From Deltaproteobacteria bacterium (GTDB lineage: Bacteria > Desulfobacterota > Syntrophia > Syntrophales > UBA2192), in assembly GCA_026388445.1 (NCBI GenBank), contig JAPLJU010000180.1, positions 1 through 6,513 on the forward strand: DNA of 6,513 nt, written 5' to 3'. How positions within the stretch are numbered: the stretch's first letter is position 1; every line of letters starts with the position of its first letter. The translations under genes and the position numbers were made by a program. Below, piece by piece: positions 1 through 5,303 of this stretch. The notes beneath the pieces are model-generated. The model was not told where the DNA came from. It saw nothing but the letters and a program-made list of their open reading frames with translations, and made no database searches.

Positions 1-376
1 CGGACTCGTTACCGCAAAGAATGATGTCACAGCCTTTAAGATTTTGAATCCCGGCCGCGAGGATACGAGCCGTTGCCAGAGTATCAGCACCCGCAAAAGA
101 CGGGTCACAGAGAAGCACCCCCCTGTCCGCACCCGTGGCCAGGGCTCCCTCAAGGCATTTCCTTGCCTGAGGCGGTCCCATGGTCAGCACTGTCACGCTT
201 CCGCCATAATGTTCCCTGATCCGAAGGGCTTCTTCCAGGGCGTGCCGGTCCAGCAAATTTGTAACGGCTGGAATCCCTGAGCGAACAATCGTTCCTGATT
301 CAGGATTCATGACAATCCGGTCAAAATATTCGGGGTCGGGAACTTGCTTGATACAAACAGCTATTTTTAACGGCAT
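1..376 (-). CDS. etfB: Electron transfer flavoprotein beta subunit, N-terminal part (cut by window edge)
   Basis: The minus-strand frame is open from an ATG at 376 to the left edge, giving 125 complete codons with no stop. It starts MPLKIAVCIKQVPDPEYF and carries the EtfB landmarks in order: the N-terminal IKQVPD strand (9-14), the LLDRHALEEALRIRE helix (about 42-56), VTVLTMGPPQA (about 62-72), GADRGVLL (about 84-91), FAGADTLATA (about 97-106) and DIILCGNES at the edge. EtfB pairs with EtfA to bind FAD and AMP in the cytoplasm and takes electrons from acyl-CoA dehydrogenases. The C-terminal AMP-binding part is outside the window, so a plain versus an electron-bifurcating ETF cannot be told apart. 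A GGAGG lies 9 nt before the ATG. It sits 379 nt downstream of the enoyl-CoA hydratase gene and has its own candidate promoter. Family assignment is firm; the link to the dehydrogenase is inferred from proximity. Confidence 0.93.
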   Translation of the reverse strand, partial: MPLKIAVCIKQVPDPEYFDRIVMNPESGTIVRSGIPAVTNLLDRHALEEALRIREHYGGSVTVLTMGPPQARKCLEGALATGADRGVLLCDPSFAGADTLATARILAAGIQNLKGCDIILCGNES

Positions 377-755
377 CCTTCGAAACCTCCGTTGCCGGCA
401 TACAAAACTATCCTCTTATTGTCAATCAGCATCCGTTCCGACAGCAGATTCACTATTTTTCTGCTCAGTTATCCCCCGGTCCCGGGTAGGACAACAACTG
501 CGATTCCGGTGGTATACCGAACAAAATAACAGACTATCTTATGACCAGAGGGGACGTGAAATTTAAAGGGCTTCAGCTGATTGGAGGGGAAAAAACGAAG
601 GTAAACGGCAACCCAGGTGTATTGCTGTTGTTCCTGTCACAATGATAACTGCAGACAGTGATGATGTGCCCATAACGATCTGGATTGCGAACATACATTC
701 ATCATCAAAGGTGAGGTCCGTTACACCCTGACCTGTCTCGACAGCTGCCGATGAC
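377..755. other. Gene-free gap between etfB and the enoyl-CoA hydratase gene
   Basis: No credible gene is seen on either strand. The short plus-strand frames have no family-like sequence, and a minus-strand frame of about 43 codons starting near 690 is not protein-like and lacks neighbours that would support it. Apart from the candidate etfB promoter, the only structure is small: a CTGTC/GACAG stem near 733-744 and a CCCGG/CCGGG stem at 476-487, neither with a T-tract. Unlike the other intergenic gaps in the window, it has no heptamer repeats or triloop hairpins. Confidence 0.6.
397..425 (-). promoter_or_regulatory. Candidate sigma-70-type promoter for etfB
   Basis: On the minus strand a perfect TTGACA (420-425) is followed after 17 nt by TATGCC (397-402), a weak -10 with only 3 of 6 consensus bases. 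Transcription would start near 390, which leaves a leader of only about 15 nt and puts the start at the ribosome binding site. That tight spacing and the poor -10 keep confidence low. Confidence 0.3.
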
Positions 756-1496
756 CTATGACTTCGCCTTTCGGTCTCCTGCTGGCGTACCTTTCAGCAG
801 AAATTCCCGGAAGACGACGTCATGCTCCATGCTGAAAGACGATTCGAAGTCGCGGCTCTGGCAATTTATCATGAACTCCTTACCCTGCCTGAGCGCCGCT
901 GCAGGTGCTTCGAGCATGGTCTTCGCAATCTCCAGAGCTCTCGGCAGAAGGCGATCCTCCCCGACCACCTCGCTGACAAGGCCGATTCGATAGGCTTCGT
1001 TCGCATCAATGCGCCTCCCAGTGAAGCAGAGATCCCGGGCCATCCCCTCCCCCACGATCCACCGGAGCGGTGTAATCAGGGGAGGGATGCCGAACTTGAT
1101 CTCCGGATGACCGAAAAGGGCTCTTGGAGAACAAATCCGAAGGTCGCAGAGTTTGACAAAATCGAATCCGCCCGCCAAGGCGGGTCCGTTGATGGCGGCG
1201 AGCGTGGGCTTCGGGAAATACCACAGATCCCTGTGATAGCGAGCCGATGTCTCGAAAATTTCAGCGAGGAGTGATGGATTTTTAAATTCGCTGAGATCGA
1301 ATCCCGCGCTGAAGGTGTCGCCGGCACCGGTAAAGATCACAACGCCGATGCCCGGATCTTCATTCCAACCCCTCAAGAGGTCAGAAAGGGCCTTTCGCAT
1401 CTCGACGGAAATGGCGTTTTTCCGATCGGGACGGTTCAGGGTTATAAGCCCGACGGCCCCCTCCTTAATTTCGGCTGTTATTGTCCGGTACACCAT
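756..1496 (-). CDS. Enoyl-CoA hydratase/isomerase family protein (crotonase fold, 246 aa)
   Basis: A crotonase-superfamily acyl-CoA enzyme, probably adding water to, or isomerising, an enoyl-CoA in the cytoplasm. It shows the fold's landmarks: NRPDRKNAIS (21-30), oxyanion-hole loop FSAGFDL (62-68), AAINGPALAGG (100-110), CDLRI (117-121), FGHPEIKFGI (128-137) and FTGRRIDANEA (158-168). Aligned by eye with rat mitochondrial hydratase, the glutamate equivalent to E164 is kept as E132, while the E144 position is an aspartate (D112) in GGFDF. Hydratase-like chemistry is therefore plausible but not certain. At 246 aa it is slightly short for the family (about 255-265). The start is supported by GGAGG 6 nt upstream. 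It follows the crotonase gene at 1652-2443 on the same strand, separated by 155 nt of repeats. The substrate is unknown. Confidence 0.92.
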   Translation of the reverse strand: MVYRTITAEIKEGAVGLITLNRPDRKNAISVEMRKALSDLLRGWNEDPGIGVVIFTGAGDTFSAGFDLSEFKNPSLLAEIFETSARYHRDLWYFPKPTLAAINGPALAGGFDFVKLCDLRICSPRALFGHPEIKFGIPPLITPLRWIVGEGMARDLCFTGRRIDANEAYRIGLVSEVVGEDRLLPRALEIAKTMLEAPAAALRQGKEFMINCQSRDFESSFSMEHDVVFREFLLKGTPAGDRKAKS

Positions 1497-1499
1497 TGC

Positions 1500-1651
1500 T
1501 ATCCTCCGGGCTTCAATTTTGAATTATGAGTTAATTTGGTCTGTCCGGTCTGTGGCCTGAAAGGCCAGGCTAAAGGCCTCGGGCCTTCGGCCCGATCTCA
1601 CCACTCACCACTGACCACTCACCACTGCGGTCATCAGGCCGCGGCCCGTCG
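1500..1651. repeat. Intergenic mosaic of hairpins and heptamer/nonamer tandem repeats
   Basis: From left to right: three AT-rich 7-mers of the TTATGAG family (1517-1537), two 9-mers TGGTCTGTC/CGGTCTGTG (1537-1554), a GGCCT-GAA-AGGCC triloop hairpin (1554-1566), a TCGGGCC-TTC-GGCCCGA triloop hairpin (1579-1595), four perfect-length 7-mers ACCACTC/ACCACTG (1600-1627) and a GGCCGCGGCC palindrome (1637-1646). The 31-nt block at 1575-1605 recurs at 6261-6291 with only the three loop bases changed. No gene is seen; the long open frame running through here from the neighbouring gene is a shadow frame. Confidence 0.85.
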
Positions 1652-2443
1652 CTATTTGCCTGTGAATTTTGCTTTGCGTTTTTCGAGGAAGGCGTTGACG
1701 CCTTCGACGTAGTCCTCGGTCTTCGCTGCGTTGTACATACCCATGCGCTCCAGCTCGAGCTGTTTCTCGAGGAGCCCCTCCATGGCGGCGTTGAGGTTTG
1801 CCTTGATGATCGCATAGGCCTTCGTCGGGCCGCTGGCGAGCTTCTCCGCCACTTCAGAAACAGTGGCAGCGAACTTCTCATCCTCCACGACCATGTTGAC
1901 AAATCCCATCTCATAAGCCTGCTTCGCGTCGAACATGGGGTCGAGGAGCATGAACTCCATGGCCTTCCCGAAGCCCACGAGGAGCGGGACGAAAAGGGTC
2001 CACCCGGCGTCGCCGACCATGCCGATCGTCGGGTAACCCGTGCGAAACCGTACCGAAGCGGCGCAGATCCTGAGATCGCAGGCCGCGGCAATGCTCATAC
2101 CCGCACCGCCGGCGGCCCCGTTGATCGCCGCGACGACGGGCTTCCCCATCCTCCGGAGCGTGATGATCCCGGGGTTCAGGACCTTAATGATCTCCCGGAA
2201 GGGCTCCGCACGGTCCTTGTCGAAGAAGCTTCTGAAAACAGCGATGTCACCGCCGCCGCAGAAAGCCTTGCCCTCGCCGGTGATGACGACGGCGCGGACA
2301 CTATCATCGTCGGAGCACATTTCCATCGCCTTGGTGAAATCCTTGACAAGACCGAAGTCAATAGCGTTGAAACTCTTGGGCCGGTTGAACCGGACGTATG
2401 CCACGGCACCCTTTTTCTCGTAAATGATATTTTCTAAAGCCAT
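1652..2443 (-). CDS. Crotonase-family acyl-CoA enzyme without hydratase glutamates (PaaG-like isomerase candidate, 263 aa)
   Basis: The full-length crotonase fold is visible: FNRPKSFNAID (19-29), oxyanion loop FCGGGDIA (61-68), AAINGAAGGAGMSIA (105-119), CDLRIC (122-127), GMVGDAGWT (141-149) and the C-terminal helices. In my alignment to rat enoyl-CoA hydratase, E144 is replaced by S117 and E164 by Y137, so classical hydration is unlikely. D145, in GMVGDAG, sits where PaaG-type ring-enoyl/oxepin isomerases carry an aspartate (LVPDGG motif), which suggests isomerase or another chemistry. The AGGAGMSIA-ACDLRI block is also PaaG-like. The ribosome binding site GGGGAG lies 7 nt before the ATG. 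It is the next gene after the acyl-CoA dehydrogenase, 177 nt away, and probably belongs to the same pathway. Fold assignment is firm; the reaction is an inference. Confidence 0.9.
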   Translation of the reverse strand: MALENIIYEKKGAVAYVRFNRPKSFNAIDFGLVKDFTKAMEMCSDDDSVRAVVITGEGKAFCGGGDIAVFRSFFDKDRAEPFREIIKVLNPGIITLRRMGKPVVAAINGAAGGAGMSIAAACDLRICAASVRFRTGYPTIGMVGDAGWTLFVPLLVGFGKAMEFMLLDPMFDAKQAYEMGFVNMVVEDEKFAATVSEVAEKLASGPTKAYAIIKANLNAAMEGLLEKQLELERMGMYNAAKTEDYVEGVNAFLEKRKAKFTGK

Positions 2444-2463
2444 CTGCAGTCTCCCCTCGGTTA

Positions 2464-2603
2464 TAGTTGTTAGTGGTTAGTGGTAAGTGGCTAGTGATCA
2501 GCGATCGAATGAGACATTCAGTTCATCAGTGATCCGGGGCTCAGCCTGAAAATGTCTGAGCCCCGGTAACTGACCACTTATCACTAAACACTCATCACTG
2601 CTA
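2464..2603. repeat. Large imperfect inverted repeat of heptamers around a GC-rich hairpin
   Basis: The left arm has six 7-mers of the TAGTGGT family (2464-2505). The right arm has four 7-mers ACTGACC, ACTTATC, ACTAAAC, ACTCATC (2569-2596), which are the complementary family in opposite orientation. Between them is a perfect 11-bp stem, CCGGGGCTCAG (2534-2544) with CTGAGCCCCGG (2556-2566), around an 11-nt loop. In RNA from either strand this could fold into one long structure. It lies between the stop of the dehydrogenase gene and the start of the next gene. There is no T-tract, so a standard intrinsic terminator is not supported. Confidence 0.85.
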
Positions 2604-2620
2604 AGCAGGGCTTAGCCCGG

Positions 2621-3763
2621 CTACTTCGATACCAGGAAGCGGCCGATCGTCATGATCTCGGCTTCCTTCGTACCCTCGTAGAGCTCGAGGATCTTGGCGT
2701 CGCGATACCACTTCTGGACATCGTATTCCTCGATGTAACCGTAGCCACCGTGGATCTCCACCGCCGCATTGGCACAGAAGACGGCCGTCTGGCCGCTGTA
2801 ATACTTCGCCATCGCCCCGAGCGTGTAATCGGGCTTGCCTACGTCCACGAGCCACGCAGATTTGTAGACGAGGCCCCTCAGTGCCTCGATGCGAATCGCC
2901 ATCTCGGTGAACTTCTGCATGGAGATCTGGTAACTTCCGATGGGCGCCCCGAAGGCCGTCCTCTCCTTCGAGTACTTCACAGCCGTCTCCAGGCAGGCAA
3001 TGCCGAGTCCCAGCCCCTGGGCCGCGACCAAGATGCGCGTCACATCAAAGAAGTGCATGAGCTGATGGAAGCCCCTGCCCTGTTTCCCCACAAGGTTTTC
3101 CTGGGGTGCGCGCACGTCCTCGAGGGCAATCTCCCCCGTGTCGCTGGCACGGATTCCCATTTTCCCGTGGATCTTGTTTCGGGTCACGCCCTTGGCATTG
3201 GCCGGGACGACAATCATGCTGAAGCTGTTGTGCTTCTTGTCTTCCGGGTTCGTGATGCACTGGGTGAGCATCCAGTCACAGACGGTGGCGTTCGTGATGA
3301 ACATCTTCTGGCCGTTAATCACGAAGTCGTTACCGTCCTTGACGGCCCTGGTCTTGTAACCGGCGACATCCGTCCCCGCATTGGGTTCCGTGAACGCACC
3401 GGCGCTCACCGTCTCCCCCTTGCAAACGGGCGGCAGGTACTTCTGCTTCTGCGCTTCTGAGCCGAAAAAGTACACACCCTCGCAACCGAAGGAGGCAGCC
3501 ACGATGTTGAGGCCTATGCCCATGTCCACACGGGAGAGTTCCTCCGTAATGATGGCGTTACCCAGAAATCCCGCGCCTGGACCGCCATACTGCTCCGGAA
3601 TCCAGGCAGCGACAAGACCGTTATCGGCGGCTTTCTTGCGGATCTCCGGCGTGTACTTCTCTTGAAGGTCGCAATCCCGGGAAACCGGCGCCATCTCCTG
3701 AACGGCAAACTTGTACGCCATGTCCTTCAACATTTTCATCTCTTCAGTCAGTAGAAAATCCAT
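2621..3763 (-). CDS. Acyl-CoA dehydrogenase (FAD flavoprotein, 380 aa)
   Basis: It oxidises an acyl-CoA to the 2-enoyl-CoA and hands electrons to ETF in the cytoplasm. Length and order fit the family: N-terminal helical domain (1-115, with WIPEQYGGPGAG at 54-65), middle beta-domain with FAD/substrate motif AFTEPNAGTD (123-132) and FITNAT (155-160), and C-terminal helical domain with ERTAFG (267-272). The signature running from E336 through HGGYGY to D355 fits the PROSITE acyl-CoA dehydrogenase pattern 2. The catalytic base is E363 in LYEGT, the usual position in short/medium-chain enzymes, so it is not one of the enzymes that lack this residue. The segment at 88-105 (VAASFGCEGVYFFGSEAQ) differs from the common form. 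A strong AAAGGAGG precedes the ATG by about 6 nt. An operator-like palindrome and candidate promoter lie just upstream. Substrate unresolved: straight-chain, branched and alicyclic acyl-CoA are all possible. Confidence 0.96.
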   Translation of the reverse strand: MDFLLTEEMKMLKDMAYKFAVQEMAPVSRDCDLQEKYTPEIRKKAADNGLVAAWIPEQYGGPGAGFLGNAIITEELSRVDMGIGLNIVAASFGCEGVYFFGSEAQKQKYLPPVCKGETVSAGAFTEPNAGTDVAGYKTRAVKDGNDFVINGQKMFITNATVCDWMLTQCITNPEDKKHNSFSMIVVPANAKGVTRNKIHGKMGIRASDTGEIALEDVRAPQENLVGKQGRGFHQLMHFFDVTRILVAAQGLGLGIACLETAVKYSKERTAFGAPIGSYQISMQKFTEMAIRIEALRGLVYKSAWLVDVGKPDYTLGAMAKYYSGQTAVFCANAAVEIHGGYGYIEEYDVQKWYRDAKILELYEGTKEAEIMTIGRFLVSK

Positions 3764-3779
3764 CTTACTCCTCCTTTAA

Positions 3780-3797
3780 TGTCTGACTAGTCAGACA
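3780..3797. promoter_or_regulatory. Perfect 18-bp palindrome, likely TetR-family (FadR-like) operator
   Basis: TGTCTGACTAGTCAGACA is its own reverse complement. It lies 17 nt before the start codon of the acyl-CoA dehydrogenase gene, directly downstream of a candidate promoter, so a bound repressor would block early transcription. The published operator of the Bacillus TetR-type regulator FadR (TGAATGACTAGTCATTCA-like) has the same length and the same TG-nn-TGACTAGTCA-nn-CA layout. This match is from memory of the consensus. No regulator gene is in the window. Confidence 0.6.
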
Positions 3798-3798
3798 G

Positions 3799-3899
3799 TT
3801 TTTAATTATGAGTTATGAGTTTTGAATGGTCGATTAATTTTTTTAACTCAAAATTCAACACTCAAAACTCAGGCCTATGGCCTGTGGCCTGCTGGCCTG
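3799..3899. repeat. Inverted AT-rich heptamer runs plus GGCCTGT heptamers
   Basis: Four 7-mers of the TTATGAG family occupy 3799-3826. The opposite-strand family (CTCAAAA, TTCAACA, CTCAAAA) occupies 3847-3867, so the two runs can pair (17 of 19 bases over the best stretch) around a T-rich loop. GC-rich 7-mers GGCCTAT, GGCCTGT, GGCCTGC follow at 3872-3892, with an AGGCC-TAT-GGCCT triloop hairpin at 3871-3883, and reach the stop codon of the four-helix protein. The 27 nt at 3845-3871 recur at 5210-5236 with one mismatch. Confidence 0.85.
3805..3833 (-). promoter_or_regulatory. Candidate promoter for the acyl-CoA dehydrogenase gene
   Basis: On the minus strand, TCGACC (3828-3833) is followed after 17 nt by CATAAT (3805-3810), matching 4 and 5 of 6 consensus bases. 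Transcription would begin near 3797, at the edge of the 18-bp palindrome, which is the usual place for a repressor site. The -10 lies inside an AT-rich heptamer repeat, so chance resemblance is possible. Confidence 0.45.
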
Positions 3900-4364
3900 T
3901 CAGTTTATCTGCTCCATGTAATCCGGCGCATCAATGTAGTCGTTTTCATCTTTCGGCTTTGCCCGCTTTTTTGTCACTCCGGTCCTTTCGGGCGGTTTTG
4001 GGGTTCGGCCGTGGAGATTCCTGATGAATCCGTCGATGCATACAGTCGTCTTGTTCGCCTGTTCATAAATCCTGTTGAATTGCGCCTTGCTGATGTACCC
4101 CTGGTCGAGCGCCACGTAAAGGTAGCTTTGTATCTCAGCCGTCGATGAAATGGCCATGTAGAGAAACGTCATGAATTCCTGTTTCGATTTCCGCGAGAAA
4201 CCCTCGGCGACATAGGCCATGGTGGACGAGGCCGCAGCCTGGATCCGACCGGCCAGAAGAGCATCCCTCCCGAAACTTTTACTGCGGGTTGCCCCGTAAA
4301 CATGCTTTGCCAGCATCCTGGCATCCTTCCAGCACTCGAGATCTTCAAACCGGCTGACTTTCAT
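3900..4364 (-). CDS. Four-helix-bundle protein, 23S rRNA intervening-sequence family (154 aa)
   Basis: It begins VSRFEDLECWKDARMLAKHVY and has the family's hallmarks: FEDL-x-CWKDAR in helix 1 (6-16), a D-x-LL-x-GRIQAAASS block (34-47), VAEGFSRKSKQEF (52-64) and FLYMAISSTAEIQSYL (67-82), then DQGYIS (87-92). The founding members are encoded by insertions within 23S rRNA genes, but many stand-alone copies exist. Their function is unknown, with RNA or protein binding suggested by the basic bundle. Here it is stand-alone. A charged, proline-containing tail (about 118-154) extends beyond the bundle of about 115 residues. The ribosome binding site is weak (GAAGG about 9 nt upstream). It is sandwiched between repeat blocks and has no obvious metabolic link to the neighbouring acyl-CoA genes. 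Confidence 0.88.
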   Translation of the reverse strand: MKVSRFEDLECWKDARMLAKHVYGATRSKSFGRDALLAGRIQAAASSTMAYVAEGFSRKSKQEFMTFLYMAISSTAEIQSYLYVALDQGYISKAQFNRIYEQANKTTVCIDGFIRNLHGRTPKPPERTGVTKKRAKPKDENDYIDAPDYMEQIN

Positions 4365-4385
4365 GGCTATGACCTTCGGTAATTA

Positions 4386-4435
4386 TGGCACAAAGTGCCA
4401 GGTATAGGGTATCGGGTATCGGGTTTAGGGTTGAG
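4386..4435. repeat. TGGCAC triloop hairpin followed by five GGTATCG-type heptamers
   Basis: The hairpin TGGCAC-AAA-GTGCCA (4386-4400) is followed without a gap by five 7-mers: GGTATAG, GGTATCG, GGTATCG, GGTTTAG, GGTTGAG (4401-4435). The same hairpin with one loop base changed (AAC) is at 6232-6246. It lies between the four-helix gene and the nucleotidyltransferase gene. Confidence 0.88.
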
Positions 4436-4463
4436 AATATCGCGCAAAACAATCTTATATTTA

Positions 4464-4910
4464 TCAGACTTTTTCCCCCAGCAGTTCAAGGTCGGCAAGA
4501 TCTTTATGACGTCCGAGAGCCCTCTTGTTTTTTATGAACGCCGCCCTGCCTATGTACGAAACAGATACATCACCAAACTTTCCTGACACCCTGGTGTCCC
4601 AAATGTCATCACTGTTGAGGCCGTCCAGAACGGTCACAAGATCTATTCTCACGGGAGGATATCCAAGCTGTATGATCTTCCCGGAAAGAATATCCTTCTG
4701 TTTTAACTTCAGGTCCTTGAATCCAAAATCACTCAGCGCCATTAAAAGCCTCACAGCATTGGATTCGAGCGGCCTGATCCAGACATCCATATCGCCTGTA
4801 GCTCTCGGATATCCGTGAAAAGCAAGGGCAAAAGCGCCGACAATCACATATTCGACGTCATTTTTGTTGAGGATCCTGATGAATTCCCTGAAATCCGTAT
4901 GAATCTTCAT
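4464..4910 (-). CDS. Nucleotidyltransferase-fold protein (DUF6036/AbiEii-like, 148 aa)
   Basis: The core is a minimal nucleotidyltransferase: VEYVIVGAFALAFHGYPRAT (19-38), then GDMDVWI (39-45) with the metal-binding pair D40 and D42, and a third candidate acidic residue, D90, in VRIDLVT. The C-terminal GRHKDLADLELL (133-144) is typical of this family. The usual GG or GS of the nucleotide-binding turn is reduced to a single G (VGAFA). Such proteins are often encoded directly after a small protein, as here: its ATG overlaps the stop of the upstream gene by 4 nt (ATGA, 4907-4910), indicating translational coupling. A toxin-antitoxin or nucleotide-transfer role is suggested by relatives but not shown. 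There is no strong ribosome binding site, consistent with coupling. Confidence 0.85.
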   Translation of the reverse strand: MKIHTDFREFIRILNKNDVEYVIVGAFALAFHGYPRATGDMDVWIRPLESNAVRLLMALSDFGFKDLKLKQKDILSGKIIQLGYPPVRIDLVTVLDGLNSDDIWDTRVSGKFGDVSVSYIGRAAFIKNKRALGRHKDLADLELLGEKV

Positions 4911-5095
4911 CTTTGCTTCTCTACGACCCTCAACTCACGAACCAACCGAGGTTCTTCCTCAATCCCCATGGCGAGGTAGCACTGTTCCCTGAGAAATTCC
5001 ACTGCATCGAGTCTTTCTTCCGGAGTCTTTTTCTTCCAGAATGCGATGTCGTTTTTCGCGTCGTCTCGATCCACTATCACTATGTGAAGAGCCAT
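4907..5095 (-). CDS. Small protein paired with the nucleotidyltransferase (62 aa from preferred start)
   Basis: The conserved-looking part is NDIAFWKKKTPEERLDAVEFLREQCYL (15-41 of the 62-aa form), followed by EEPRLVRELRVVEKQR. This resembles the short partners (about 60-90 aa) that precede DUF6036-type nucleotidyltransferases, which share a W-x3-TPEERL-x-A-x-EFLR pattern. Function is unknown; an antitoxin or binding partner is a guess. The frame is open upstream to an ATG at 5206 (99 aa), but that extension is mostly translated hairpin and heptamer repeat (LTQNSKLKTQNW), so I prefer the ATG at 5095. Neither start has a good ribosome binding site, so the start is uncertain. The stop overlaps the next gene's ATG by 4 nt. 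Confidence 0.72.
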   Translation of the reverse strand: MALHIVIVDRDDAKNDIAFWKKKTPEERLDAVEFLREQCYLAMGIEEEPRLVRELRVVEKQR

Positions 5096-5110
5096 AATAA
5101 GTCCGTCCAA

Positions 5111-5163
5111 CTCGCAGGCTGCAAGCCTGCTCCAATTTTGAGTTTTTAGTTTTGAGTTTTGAG
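5111..5163. repeat. GCAGGCT hairpin plus four TTTTGAG heptamers
   Basis: A GCAGGCT-GCA-AGCCTGC triloop hairpin (5114-5130) is followed by TCCAA and four 7-mers TTTTGAG, TTTTTAG, TTTTGAG, TTTTGAG (5136-5163). The block 5111-5144 recurs at 6137-6169 with a single base missing in the loop. It lies just upstream of the preferred start of the small protein and inside its longer open frame. Confidence 0.88.
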
Positions 5164-5210
5164 TTAAATTATTTTCTTTCTCTCGAAGTTTCTCAATAGT
5201 CGACATTGAA

Positions 5211-5263
5211 ACTCAAAATTCAACATTCAAAACTCATAACTTAAATCATGGCCTGCAGGGCCA
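5211..5263. repeat. Five ACTCAAA-type heptamers plus TGGCC hairpin
   Basis: Five 7-mers (ACTCAAA, ATTCAAC, ATTCAAA, ACTCATA, ACTTAAA; 5211-5245) run in the opposite orientation to the repeat at 5136-5163, so the two can pair. A TGGCC-TGCAG-GGCCA hairpin follows (5249-5263). CATTCAAAACTCATAACT at 5224-5241 is the exact reverse complement of 3811-3828. Confidence 0.85.
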
Positions 5264-5303
5264 GATTATAACTCCAAGTAATGTATAAAGTAAGCGTTAT
5301 AAG

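Noticed and set aside
1600..1627. CRISPR array
   Set aside because: The repeats are 7 bp and contiguous, with no spacers of 25-40 nt, and no cas genes are present.
1570..2091. 173-codon minus-strand open frame overlapping the crotonase gene
   Set aside because: It is rich in Arg, Ser and Pro, has no family motifs, and lies within a clear crotonase gene in another frame.
2534..2566. Rho-independent terminator
   Set aside because: The 11-bp stem is strong but neither strand has a run of T after it, so only a general hairpin is claimed.
2750..3460. 236-codon plus-strand open frame opposite the acyl-CoA dehydrogenase
   Set aside because: Antisense shadow of a GC-rich coding gene; His/Arg/Leu-rich translation without recognisable domains.
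3811..5241. Insertion sequence with terminal inverted repeats
   Set aside because: No transposase gene lies between the arms and the arms belong to a repeat family found elsewhere in the window; kept only as a possible insertion block.
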